This document shows positions 29,987-38,202 of a stretch of 56,756 nucleotides of DNA, piece after piece. The position numbers were made by a program, and so were the translations under genes. Numbering within the stretch: the first letter of the stretch is position 1; every line of letters begins with the position of its first letter. The DNA is taken from positions 1 through 56,756 of the forward strand of contig VGDZ01000013.1 of assembly GCA_016869515.1 (NCBI GenBank), written 5' to 3'. This DNA is from Alphaproteobacteria bacterium. GTDB lineage: Bacteria > Pseudomonadota > Alphaproteobacteria > VGDZ01. Under the pieces are notes generated by a model. It did no database searches. It saw only the letters and a list, made by a program, of their open reading frames with translations, and had not been told where the DNA came from.

Positions 29987-30685
29987 ATGTCTTTCGAAGC
30001 AGGCCAGAAGGCACTGAAGCGAGGCGATCATGCCGCTGCGGCGGCGGAATTCGCCGCTGCGGCCGAAGGAGGCGATGCGCAATCGCAATATTTCCTCGGC
30101 CTGCTATATGGCAATGGCGACGGTGTCCCGACCGACCTCGCCCGCGCCCGCGAGTTATTCCAGAAAGCCGCCGAAGCCGGATCGGTCGAGGCCCAATACA
30201 GCCTTGGCGTCATCTATGCCGAAGGCCGTGGCGTCAGCGCCAACAAGGCCGAGGCCGCCTATTGGTACGGCAAGGCGGCGGAGAAGGGCTACGCCCCGGC
30301 GCAGAACAATTTGGGCAGCCTGTACGAGGCCGGCGAGGGCGTGACCCGCGACTATCTCAAGGCGGTCGAGCTTTACGGGCAGGCCGCCGCTCAGGGTTTC
30401 ACCGTGGCCTATTTCAATTTGGCGCTGATGTGCGATGGCGGCATCGGCATGGAACGCGATTACGACAAGGCCGCGCAGCTTTATGGGGTTGCGGCAAAGG
30501 CGGGCCTCGACGAGGCGCAGTACAATCTCGGCCTGCTCTATTCTTCGGGGCAGGGCGTTCCGTTCGATCTCGACGCCGCCCAAATGTGGCTGGAAAAGGC
30601 CGCCAGCCAGGGGCATGGCGGGGCGGTCGAGGTGCTCAAGAAATTGCGTGCCAACATGGCGCGGCATCTGGGATCTGCCGGCTAA
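29987..30685 (+). CDS. Sel1-repeat protein
   Basis: 232 residues built of about six Sel1-like repeats of 36 residues, each with the A-x-x-x-Y-x-L-G-x-x-Y-x-x-G-x-G-V pattern (for example SQYFLGLLYGNGDGVPTDLA and AQYNLGLLYSSGQGVPFDL). No signal peptide is seen, so it is probably cytoplasmic. Sel1 proteins act as scaffolds in signalling or assembly. It sits 46 bases after pgi, with a promoter-like TTGCAG-N16-TAGGGT ahead of it, and upstream of the flagellar genes; a role with either is only a possibility. Confidence 0.88.
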   Translation: MSFEAGQKALKRGDHAAAAAEFAAAAEGGDAQSQYFLGLLYGNGDGVPTDLARARELFQKAAEAGSVEAQYSLGVIYAEGRGVSANKAEAAYWYGKAAEKGYAPAQNNLGSLYEAGEGVTRDYLKAVELYGQAAAQGFTVAYFNLALMCDGGIGMERDYDKAAQLYGVAAKAGLDEAQYNLGLLYSSGQGVPFDLDAAQMWLEKAASQGHGGAVEVLKKLRANMARHLGSAG

Positions 30686-30739
30686 GCGGAATCCTGTTAA
30701 CATATTGAATTGGTTGAATTTTGACGACTCGGTGCGGGG

Positions 30740-30755
30740 TGGCACCGGGCTTGCA
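30740..30755 (+). promoter_or_regulatory. Sigma-54-type promoter upstream of flgK
   Basis: TGGCAC-CGGGC-TTGCA has the invariant GG and GC doublets exactly ten bases apart and matches the RpoN consensus in 11 of 11 defined positions (TGGCAC and TTGCA). Transcription would begin near 30767, leaving a leader of about 190 bases before flgK. Sigma-54 control of late flagellar genes is known in Caulobacter-type hierarchies. The 271-base gap between the Sel1 gene and flgK is otherwise described by the leader ORF and hairpin entries. Confidence 0.75.
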
Positions 30756-30795
30756 GCAGTTCTGGGCAAAATCAGTCCAGGAGTTCGCAAACCCC

Positions 30796-30936
30796 ATGTC
30801 CCGGTCTCCCGATATCGACTTGAAAACCAGCCCGATCAAAGGGTTGGACGCGATGTCGCGACCCGGAAGCAAGCGGCAAGTCCTGCCTTGCATGGCGGTT
30901 TTCGGCCTTCACCCGGCAGAAATTGCCGGGGTTTGA
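30796..30936 (+). CDS. Possible 46-codon leader ORF in the flgK 5' region
   Basis: An ATG 29 bases after the predicted sigma-54 start opens a 46-residue frame (begins MSRSPDIDLKTSPIKG, ends AEIAGV) that stops 21 bases before flgK. An AGGAG lies 12 bases upstream, rather far for a ribosome site. No family is recognised. It may be a real small protein, a translated leader or chance. Confidence 0.25.
   Translation: MSRSPDIDLKTSPIKGLDAMSRPGSKRQVLPCMAVFGLHPAEIAGV
30912..30930 (+). other. Stem-loop in the flgK leader
   Basis: CCCGGCA, a GAAAT loop and TGCCGGG form a perfect 7-bp stem, followed by a G and only three T residues. It lies just ahead of the flgK ribosome-binding site (GGAGGAG, about 30945). 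It could be a weak attenuator or an mRNA-stability element; it is too T-poor for a confident terminator. Confidence 0.45.
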
Positions 30937-30957
30937 GGAGCGCGGAGGAGAGCCGCC

Positions 30958-33123
30958 ATGTCGATCAACGGAATTCTGAACACTTCGATTTCGGGCCTGC
31001 TGACCAGCCAGGAAGCCCTGCGCAACACCTCGGTCAACATCACCAACGTCAATACGCCGGGCTATGTGCGCAAGGTCATCCAGCAGCGCACCCAGGTCGT
31101 CGCCAATGGTACGGGCGGCGTCGAAATCGCCTCCATCCAGCGCAACATCGATGCCTTCCTCGAGCGCGAATCGCGCTTGGGTTCGGCCCAGGCAGAACGC
31201 TACAAGGAAATGAGCGCGCTGCACGCCGCCCTGCAGGGTTCGCTCGGCAGCCCCGATCTCGCCACCGGGCTGGGCGGACGCCTCAACGCCATCTTCACCT
31301 CGCTGTCCGATCTCGGCATCGAGCCCGACGCCGCCGTGCGGCGCTTTGCGGTGATCGACGATCTCAAGTCCTGGGGCAACGAGGTCACCCGCCTGGCGAC
31401 CGAAATTCAAAGCTATCGAGCCGACGCCGAAGCGCGCGTCGCCGACTACACGCTGACCATCAACGAGGAACTGCACAAGATCCACCAGCTGTCGCTGTCG
31501 ATCGTCCGCGCCAAGGGCAGCGGCCAGGAAACCTCCGCGATCGAGGAAGAGCGCGCCCGTTCGATCGCCGAGGTGGCCAAGTACATCGACATCCGCGTGA
31601 TCGAAAAGGACAACGGCTTCGTGACGGTCGACACCGTCTCGGGCATTACCCTGGTCGACGAGATCGAACGCAACCTGGTCTACACCCAGACCTCGACCGT
31701 CACCTCGGCCAGCCGCTTCAGCCAGATCTCGGTCAACAAAGTCAACCCGGTCAGCGGCGTCGTCGCAACGACCGGCCAGGCGCTCGATCCGGTGCTCTAC
31801 GGCGGCGCGCTGCGCGGCCTGCTCGACATGCGCGACACCGTGCTGCCCAACGCCGCAGCCCAGCTCGGCGAGTTGGCCCGGCGCGTGGTCGACAAGCTGA
31901 ACGAAGTGCACAACGACAACGTCGCCATGCCGCCGCCGACTTCGCTCGCCGGTCGCAATACCGGTCTGCTCGGTACCGGGCCGCACAACTTCACCGGCAC
32001 CGCCAATTTCACGTTGATCAACACCACCTCGGGGGCGGTGGCACGCAACGTTCAGGTCAACTTTACCGCCGGCACCTACGCGATCAACGGCGGCGCCGCG
32101 ACCGCCTTCTCGGGCACGACGCTGTCCGCGGTGGTGTCGGACATCAACACCGCGTTGGGCGCCAACGGCTCGCTGACCTTCTCGGCCGGCGTGATGACCA
32201 TGACCGGCAGCAACGGCAATGGCGCCGCCATCAGCCAGGATGCGACCACGCCGTCGAGCCGAGGCGGGCGCGGGTTTTCGCATTTCTTCGGCATGAACGA
32301 CCTGATGCAGGCCAACGTGGCGCCGCATTTCGATACCGGCGTGGCCTCGGGCGATACCCACGGCTTCACCGCCGGCGGGACGATCAGCTTCGAAGTGCGC
32401 GGACCCAACAACGAAGTGCCGAGCACCTACACCTACACCGTCGCCGCCGGCACCTATGCCAACATCGTCACCGCGCTCAACACCAACCTCGGCACCTATG
32501 CCACCTTTTCGCTGGGCACCAACGGCAACCTGGTGATGACGCCGACCAGCAGCTACTCGAAATACAAGATCCAGGTCACCAACGACACTACCGCCGCCGG
32601 CGCCACCAACGTGACGATGTCGGACTTCTTCGGCATCGGCCCAAAGTACCAGGCCAACGCCGCGCTGTCGGTCGACGTCGTCGGCCGGATCGGCGGATCC
32701 ACCACCCAGACCGGCAACAACGCGTTGCTGGCGGTCGGCAATGTGCGGTCGACCACGGTCGGCCAGACCGCGACCGGCGCCGCCGACTCGAACGGCGTCA
32801 CCGACTTCATCGCCATGTCGATCGGCACCACCAGCTTCGCCGCCGCCGGCGATCTGTCCTCGACCAGCGCGTCGCTGGCCGACTACACCGGCGCCATGCT
32901 GCAGCGCGTCGCGCTCAACGCCCAGACCGCCAAGAGCTTCCAAGAACACCGCGTCGCGCTGTTCGACGAGATCTCGGCCCGCCGTTCGGCCGCCTCGGGC
33001 GTCAACCTCGACGAGGAGCTGTCCAACATCGTCGTCTTCCAGAACGCCTACAACGCCTCCGCGCGCATGATGACCACGGCGCGCGAGATGTACGACACCC
33101 TGTTGGCCCTGACCGGCCCGTAA
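30958..33123 (+). CDS. flgK: Flagellar hook-associated protein 1 FlgK
   Basis: 721 residues. Forms the hook-filament junction with FlgL. The N-terminal rod-type motif SINGILNTSISGLLTSQEAL and the NITNVNTPGYVRKV segment, and the C-terminal NLDEELSNIVVFQNAYNASARMMTTAREM helix, are the conserved export and assembly ends of FlgK. The middle (about 340-600) is a Thr/Gly/Asn-rich, low-charge surface domain typical of outer-domain sequences. A strong GGAGGAG ribosome site precedes the ATG. flgL follows after 19 bases. Confidence 0.95.
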   Translation: MSINGILNTSISGLLTSQEALRNTSVNITNVNTPGYVRKVIQQRTQVVANGTGGVEIASIQRNIDAFLERESRLGSAQAERYKEMSALHAALQGSLGSPDLATGLGGRLNAIFTSLSDLGIEPDAAVRRFAVIDDLKSWGNEVTRLATEIQSYRADAEARVADYTLTINEELHKIHQLSLSIVRAKGSGQETSAIEEERARSIAEVAKYIDIRVIEKDNGFVTVDTVSGITLVDEIERNLVYTQTSTVTSASRFSQISVNKVNPVSGVVATTGQALDPVLYGGALRGLLDMRDTVLPNAAAQLGELARRVVDKLNEVHNDNVAMPPPTSLAGRNTGLLGTGPHNFTGTANFTLINTTSGAVARNVQVNFTAGTYAINGGAATAFSGTTLSAVVSDINTALGANGSLTFSAGVMTMTGSNGNGAAISQDATTPSSRGGRGFSHFFGMNDLMQANVAPHFDTGVASGDTHGFTAGGTISFEVRGPNNEVPSTYTYTVAAGTYANIVTALNTNLGTYATFSLGTNGNLVMTPTSSYSKYKIQVTNDTTAAGATNVTMSDFFGIGPKYQANAALSVDVVGRIGGSTTQTGNNALLAVGNVRSTTVGQTATGAADSNGVTDFIAMSIGTTSFAAAGDLSSTSASLADYTGAMLQRVALNAQTAKSFQEHRVALFDEISARRSAASGVNLDEELSNIVVFQNAYNASARMMTTAREMYDTLLALTGP

Positions 33124-33142
33124 TCGATCGGGAGTAGCCGCC

Positions 33143-34120
33143 ATGCCCTTCAGCCGCGTCTCGACGCTGTCGACCCACACCACGCTGTTGAGCGGACTGC
33201 TCAACAACCAGAACGATGTCTTCATTCGCCAGCAGCAGGTGACGACCGGTCTCAAAGCGCCCGACTTCGCCGGCATCGCCCGCGACGTCGCGCCGCTGAC
33301 TTCGGCCAAGGCCAACGCCGCCTCGATCGAGCATTACCAGCGCAACATCAACGAGCTCGACCGCCGCCTCAAGCTCTACGCCACCACCCTCGATCAGATG
33401 CGGGATATCCAGATGGAGCTGCGCACCGCGGTGATGAACGCCCGCGGCAGCCGCGACGGCAGCGGCCTGGCGGCGACGGTCGATCGCCTCTACGAGGCCT
33501 ATGCCGGCCTGCTCAACACCCAGGACAACGGGCGCTACATTTTCGGCGGCACCAAATCGACCACGGCGCCGATCTCGCAGGTCACCGCCTCGGGGTTCCA
33601 GGCGCTGGCGACCTCGGGCGGCGTGTTCGCCAACGACACCAACGCGCTCAAGATGCAGGTCGACGACACGCTCAACATCGACTTTGGCATCAACGCCTCG
33701 AGTTTCGCCACCGACACCATGGATCTGTTCCATCAGCTGATGAACTACGACGGCGGCACCGTGCCGGCCGGTCCGCCGGCGCCGCCGGCGGCTGCCTCGC
33801 CGGCCGCGGCCTTCGGCACCCCGTTGGCCGACAACCAGATCGCGTTTCTCGACCACATCCTGACCAACGTCCGTTCGCTCAACATCTTCGACGACACCGA
33901 CCAGAAGATCACCAATAACGGCCTCAACCAGCGCCGCATCACCGAAACCATGAACCGCCACGAGGCGCGATTGGTGACGATGCGGTCCTTCATCGGCAAC
34001 ATCCAGGACGTCGATGCCGCCGAAGCTGTGAGCAGGCTCAACCTCGATCAAGTGTCGCTGCAGGCCTCGATGCAGGTGATGGCGCGGGTCGGACAATTGT
34101 CGCTGCTGCAGTTCATCTGA
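33143..34120 (+). CDS. flgL: Flagellar hook-associated protein 3 FlgL
   Basis: 325 residues. Flagellin-related junction protein. The N-terminal coiled coil runs over about residues 1-140 (RVSTLSTHTTLLSGLLNNQN, the QQQVTTGLKAPDFAG motif, INELDRRLKLYATTLDQM, LLNTQDNGRYIFGGT). The C-terminal helix is RLNLDQVSLQASMQVMARVG ending LSLLQFI. A Pro/Ala stretch near 205-225 is a variable loop. Co-transcribed with flgK. Confidence 0.93.
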   Translation: MPFSRVSTLSTHTTLLSGLLNNQNDVFIRQQQVTTGLKAPDFAGIARDVAPLTSAKANAASIEHYQRNINELDRRLKLYATTLDQMRDIQMELRTAVMNARGSRDGSGLAATVDRLYEAYAGLLNTQDNGRYIFGGTKSTTAPISQVTASGFQALATSGGVFANDTNALKMQVDDTLNIDFGINASSFATDTMDLFHQLMNYDGGTVPAGPPAPPAAASPAAAFGTPLADNQIAFLDHILTNVRSLNIFDDTDQKITNNGLNQRRITETMNRHEARLVTMRSFIGNIQDVDAAEAVSRLNLDQVSLQASMQVMARVGQLSLLQFI

Positions 34121-34134
34121 TCCGCCGCAGTTAG

Positions 34135-34986
34135 GTGAGCAATCTCGCCATCGGCCTGGAGCTTCTGAAGGCGCTGTCCCCGGCCGATCCGGTTCGACCG
34201 AAACCGGCGCCGTTCGTTTGGCCGCCGCCGATGACGGCGCAACCGGGGGCGGCACGGGACGTCCTCGTCTCTCCCCGAGCTGAGGACGCCGAGTCGGCCG
34301 TGCCCGCCGACCCCGCTGGTCCGGTGCCGCTTCCGCCGGCGCCGCCACTGCCGGCCGAGAGCGAACGCAAGGAACCGTCCTGGCCGCCTGAAGTCGCATC
34401 GACCGGGCCGCGATCGCCCCTGCTGCGATCCGTGCTCAAGGGTAGCGAGAGCAAGGATCACGGCCTGCTGCCTGAACCGCCGCCAGGCCGGCCGCATTTG
34501 CCTCCGGTCTTGCGCGCGACCCTGGCCGGTAACAGCCTGCGCGCCGTGCCCAGCCTGGTGGAGGCCTGGTCGCAAGCCGTGGCCGGCGGCATGCAGGCGG
34601 TCGCGGCGTACGAAAAAGGCAAGGCCACGTCGGAAGCGAGCGACAGCGGATGGCTGCCGCCGGCGTCCTTGTCGACACCCGCCTCGGCCAACATCCTGCC
34701 GGCGCTCAAACCGCCTGGTCCGATTCGTGACACGTCGGCCATCGAGGCATCGATCGCGGCATCTCAAGCATCGGTGTCGCTGGTCGCATGCACAAGCGTT
34801 CCGGTGCCGCCCGAAGCTGCATGTCCGCTCGCGGTCGAAGCCTCGCCGAGAGCGTGCAATTCGAGCCTGCCGCCCTTGCTTCAAGTCCTGTTGGCCGGCA
34901 CCGCCCAACAGCCGCGGCGCGAGCCCGCGATCGTCAAACGACCTGCCGAAAAGCGACTGGACGATCGACGCAACCGCCGGCGCTGA
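34135..34986 (+). CDS. Proline-rich protein of unknown function, downstream of flgL
   Basis: 283 residues from a GTG start 14 bases after flgL. The sequence is rich in Pro, Ala and Ser (for example PLPPAPPLPAE) and looks intrinsically disordered, apart from a possible helical part at about 110-165 (PPVLRATLAGNSLRAVPSLV and AWSQAVAGGMQAVAAYEKGK). The C-terminus is highly basic (KRPAEKRLDDRRNRRR). No signal peptide and no family is recognised. Spacing and strand suggest it belongs to the flgKL transcript. The disordered, Pro-rich build faintly recalls FliK-type hook-length proteins or export substrates, but nothing diagnostic is seen. It is convergent with the M81 gene (3-base gap). Confidence 0.6.
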   Translation: MSNLAIGLELLKALSPADPVRPKPAPFVWPPPMTAQPGAARDVLVSPRAEDAESAVPADPAGPVPLPPAPPLPAESERKEPSWPPEVASTGPRSPLLRSVLKGSESKDHGLLPEPPPGRPHLPPVLRATLAGNSLRAVPSLVEAWSQAVAGGMQAVAAYEKGKATSEASDSGWLPPASLSTPASANILPALKPPGPIRDTSAIEASIAASQASVSLVACTSVPVPPEAACPLAVEASPRACNSSLPPLLQVLLAGTAQQPRREPAIVKRPAEKRLDDRRNRRR

Positions 34987-34989
34987 AGA

Positions 34990-36459
34990 TCAGGAATCGA
35001 GCGGCCAGATCGGCCGCCGGAGCTTCCCGTAGGAAAAGCGACGATAGTCGGGGCTGCAAAGCGCGCCGGAATCGACCACGATCACGGCGCGGGCGGTGGG
35101 CTGGTAGGCGGCGCGGAAATGCTGCGCCGATTTGACCGCGACCGTGTCCAGGGAGCCGGGCTCGACGCCGAACAGGCGGAAGACGTTGCGGTCGGTGATC
35201 TGGACGCGGTGGCTGGCGACGACCACTCGTACGCCGCCGATGCGGATCAAGGCGCTATCGCCGAGCGAAATCGGCAGACCTTTCCACATCGGACCTTCGC
35301 AGACGAAGGTTCCTTCCGACAGCTTTTCGACGACCGCCGCGACCGAGAGCGGTTCCCCAAAGCTGGGATCGATCTTGCCGCCGAGGCGGAGGTCGATCGT
35401 CGCCCCTTGGCCGGCGGCGCGGCAGGCGGCCACACAAGCGGGATCGGCGATGCTGGCCAAGGCGGCGTTTTCAAGCTTGGCCTCGATCATGGCGCCCAGC
35501 AGGCGCGTGGCGTCGCCATAGGCGCCGCCGCCCGGATTGTCGGTCATGTCGGCCAGAACCGTCGGCCGGCCCGAACCCTGATGACGTTTCGCCTCGGCCA
35601 CGGCATCGGCGACAGGAACCAGGCGCACCGTGGTCTCCTCCCGGGTTCGGTACATGTCGTCGGCCAATTCGTCGGCGATGCGGCGGCAGGCGACAGGGTC
35701 GCCGCCGCTGACCGCGACCGAGGGTCCGACTTCGGCGAAGTCGGCCCAGGCGAAGCCGGCGTGCAGGCTGACGACGTCGACCCCGGGTTTGCCCTCCGCG
35801 CCGGCAGCGCGCGCCAGCATGCGGGGCATGATCGCGCCCGGCGTGGTGGTGCGGCCGTGGTCGAATCCGTCCAAGGTCGCGCGGCGGGCGACATGGCAGC
35901 GCGGCCGTTCGCCCGATGCCAGCCAGCGATCGACCAGCGCCGCCGCCTGGCCGGCGCGTTCGTGCTGGTCGACATGGGGATAGGTGCGATACGCGATCAG
36001 CGCATTGGCCGCGGCGGCCATGCGGTCGGTGACGTTGGCGTGCAAATCGAGCGTGGCGACGATCGGCGTGCGCTCGCCCAACAGCGCACGCAGCTCCGAC
36101 AGCAACTCGCCCTCGGCGTCGTCGCACTCCTCGGTCATCATCGCCCCGTGCAAGGCCAGGACGACAGCGTCCGGCTTGCGTTCGGCCGCGGCCATGACCT
36201 TGCCCTTGAGATAGCCCCAGCAGGACGTCTCCACTTTGCCCGAGGGCGTGGCATTGGCGGCGATCGGGTGGTCAAGCGTCCACCCGAAGCGCGGCGCGGC
36301 CTCGAGCAAGGCGCCGATCTCGGTGCTGGTGCCCTTGAAATGCCCCGGGATCGCGTCGCCCTCGAGCAGATAGCGCGCGCGATAGGATTCGAGCGTGGTC
36401 GGCAGGCGCGAAAAGCCGTTGGTCTCGTGCATGATCTGGGCGATCAGGACGCGGGTCAT
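34990..36459 (-). CDS. M81 family metallopeptidase (MlrC-like)
   Basis: 489 residues. Starts TRVLIAQIMHETNGFSRLPT, the hallmark metal-binding N-terminus of MlrC-type proteins. Further conserved parts are VVLALHGAMMTEECDDAEGE, ATLDLHANVTDRM (metal ligands Asp and His), ADMTDNPGGGAYGDATRLL and the C-terminal domain VKSAQHFRAAYQPTARAVIVVD. These enzymes hydrolyse small peptide-like or amide substrates; MlrC opens linearised microcystin. The gene follows the M20 peptidase after one base, so the two are co-transcribed, and both probably act on an imported peptide-like compound. Confidence 0.92.
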   Translation of the reverse strand: MTRVLIAQIMHETNGFSRLPTTLESYRARYLLEGDAIPGHFKGTSTEIGALLEAAPRFGWTLDHPIAANATPSGKVETSCWGYLKGKVMAAAERKPDAVVLALHGAMMTEECDDAEGELLSELRALLGERTPIVATLDLHANVTDRMAAAANALIAYRTYPHVDQHERAGQAAALVDRWLASGERPRCHVARRATLDGFDHGRTTTPGAIMPRMLARAAGAEGKPGVDVVSLHAGFAWADFAEVGPSVAVSGGDPVACRRIADELADDMYRTREETTVRLVPVADAVAEAKRHQGSGRPTVLADMTDNPGGGAYGDATRLLGAMIEAKLENAALASIADPACVAACRAAGQGATIDLRLGGKIDPSFGEPLSVAAVVEKLSEGTFVCEGPMWKGLPISLGDSALIRIGGVRVVVASHRVQITDRNVFRLFGVEPGSLDTVAVKSAQHFRAAYQPTARAVIVVDSGALCSPDYRRFSYGKLRRPIWPLDS

Positions 36460-36460
36460 G

Positions 36461-37858
36461 TCACCGATCCTTGCCCAGCGGCACGCCGCCCTCGCCGATG
36501 TCCCACCAGATTCCGGCCATCATCGCCAAGCCCTCGCGCAGGATCGGGCCCAGCACGTGCTCGTTGGGGGCGTGCTGCGAGCAGCTGGCATAGGAATGCG
36601 GTACCCAGATCGTCGGCAGGCCGAGGACATCGGCGAAGACGTCATTGGGCAGCGAGCCGCCGAGATTGGGCAGCATGGCGGGCTTGCGGCCGGTGGTGCG
36701 CTCGACAGAGGCGGCAGCGAACTGGGCGATGGGGTGATCGGGATCGAGTCGCGTCGCCTTGAAGAAGCCGTGACCGGCCGCGGTCACCTTGACCGGCAGT
36801 CCTTGCGCATCGAAATGGCGCTGCAGCGCTGGCAGGAAGGCCGCCGGGTCGGTGTCGATTGTGTAGCGAATCTGGCAATGGGCCGAGGCGCGCGGCGGCA
36901 CGGCATTGACCGGGCGCTCGGGATTGCCGGTGCGGAAGGCCAGCACCTCGAAGGTGTTCCAGCCGAATACCTTTTCCGCTGCGGTCAAGCCGGGCTCGCC
37001 CCACCAATGATCGATCTGCGGGCCTTCGGGGCCGCCATCGACCGGCAGGTCGTGAATCGCGTTGCGTACCGAATTGGGCATGGCACGCGGCTTGAGATCG
37101 GGCAGCAACACCTTGCCCTTGACATCGATCACGCTGGCAATGGCGTGGGCCAAGAGCACGCCGGGGTTGGCCAGCAGCCCGCCCCAATTGCCCGAGTGAT
37201 GCCCGCCCGGGCGCAGGTCGATGGTCAGATCGAAGTTCAACGCACCGCGCGTGCCCATGTAGATCGTCGGCCGGTCGGGCGTCAGCCGCGGCCCGTCCGA
37301 GGCCACCAGGAAATCGGCCTTGAGCAGGTCGCGGTGCAGCTCGGCCACTTCGCGCAGGCCGGGCGAGCCGATCTCCTCGCCGACCTCGATCAGGGCGACG
37401 ACGTTGAATCCGAGCCGGCCGCGGGTCTCGATCACCGCCTGCATCGCCGCCAGGTTGATCGAATGCTGGCCCTTGTTGTCGGCGGTGCCGCGGCCGTAAT
37501 AGCGATCGCCCTCGCGCTTCAGCACCCAGGGCGACAGGCCCTGGCGCCATTGCTCGTCGAGGCCGCGGATGACGTCGCCGTGACCGTAAGTAAAGACGGT
37601 CGGCAGCTTGGGGTCCTCGACCCGGTGGCCGACCAGCATCGGCGCCTGGGGCGCGGCCGGATTGTCGAGCAGCCGCCAGGTAAAGCCGAGCTTGGCCAGG
37701 CTTGGTCCCATCTCCTCGGTCAGGTAGGCGCGCAGCGCCGGCGCCTTGTCGGGTTCCTGCGCGGTCGAGGGAATGGCGACCCGGCGCGCCAGGTCAGCGA
37801 TGAAGGCGCCGGAATCGAAATGGGCCTCAACTTTGGATATGGCTTGGGCGCGAGTCAT
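36461..37858 (-). CDS. M20 family metallopeptidase
   Basis: 465 residues from the ATG at 37856-37858. Dinuclear zinc hydrolase of dipeptides or N-acyl amino acids. It has YGHGDVIR (first ligand His and Asp), the RGTADNKGQHSINLAAM segment (bridging Asp), EVGEEIGSPGL (catalytic and ligand Glu), a dimerisation insert with RPGGHHSGNWGG, and the late PHSYASCSQHAPNEH (ligand His). The longer open frame upstream is a shadow of the truncated ABC gene. Its ATG overlaps the stop of that gene (ATGA), so translation is coupled to a broken reading frame. Confidence 0.93.
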   Translation of the reverse strand: MTRAQAISKVEAHFDSGAFIADLARRVAIPSTAQEPDKAPALRAYLTEEMGPSLAKLGFTWRLLDNPAAPQAPMLVGHRVEDPKLPTVFTYGHGDVIRGLDEQWRQGLSPWVLKREGDRYYGRGTADNKGQHSINLAAMQAVIETRGRLGFNVVALIEVGEEIGSPGLREVAELHRDLLKADFLVASDGPRLTPDRPTIYMGTRGALNFDLTIDLRPGGHHSGNWGGLLANPGVLLAHAIASVIDVKGKVLLPDLKPRAMPNSVRNAIHDLPVDGGPEGPQIDHWWGEPGLTAAEKVFGWNTFEVLAFRTGNPERPVNAVPPRASAHCQIRYTIDTDPAAFLPALQRHFDAQGLPVKVTAAGHGFFKATRLDPDHPIAQFAAASVERTTGRKPAMLPNLGGSLPNDVFADVLGLPTIWVPHSYASCSQHAPNEHVLGPILREGLAMMAGIWWDIGEGGVPLGKDR

Positions 37859-38100
37859 GACGGCTCCGTTTCCGAGGGATGAAGGCGGGATTCGAGGATG
37901 CGACTGCTCCGGCGTGCTCGGCGCTTGGCGGCGTGTCCGACCCGCTCCGGCATCCCGGCCACGCTGCGGCGCGAGTCGCCGGCCGGGCCGAGGGTCTCGC
38001 CGCGGTTCAATTCGAAGCTCACGCCGCGCACCGCGTGCAGCGTGCCTTCGGCCAGCGGAATCTCGACCGAAAGGCCGGAAACGGACAGCAAGTGGGCCAT
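37855..38100 (-). pseudogene. Remnant of a peptide ABC transporter ATP-binding protein (DppD/OppD type)
   Basis: The ATG (38098-38100) has a good upstream GGGAGGAG and gives MAHLLSVSGLSVEIPLAEGT followed by LHAVRGVSFELNRGETLG, a normal start for a dipeptide/oligopeptide ABC ATPase. At residue 38, where the Walker A loop (G-x-x-G-E-S-G-S-G-K-S) should come, it reads GPAGDSRRSV, and the frame ends after 81 residues, against over 300 in intact proteins. Signature, Walker B and H-loop motifs and the permease genes are absent. It is a 5' stub left by a deletion, still coupled to the M20 gene. Confidence 0.72.
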
Positions 38101-38145
38101 GCGAAAAGCAACTCCTCCCGGCCGGCAGCATAGCAAAATTGAGGC

Positions 38146-38173
38146 TTGGGTAAGCCCGCAGCCGGGCTATGCT
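38146..38173 (+). promoter_or_regulatory. Candidate promoter of the C45 acyltransferase gene
   Basis: TTGGGT (38146-38151), a 16-base spacer and TATGCT (38168-38173). The spacer contains most of an AGCCCG/CGGGCT inverted repeat. The ribosome site AAGGAG (38188-38193) lies 9 bases before the ATG at 38203. Confidence 0.45.
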
Positions 38174-38202
38174 CGGTCCCGGTTCGTAAGGAGTTCGAAT
38201 TC

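Noticed and set aside
30772-33315. 847-codon minus-strand frame opposite flgK
   Set aside because: Antisense to flgK with its signatures intact on the plus strand; no protein-like features of its own.
38146-38202. TTG start giving 19 extra residues to the C45 protein
   Set aside because: The ATG at 38203 has a well-spaced AAGGAG and fits the family start; the TTG lies in the predicted -35 box.
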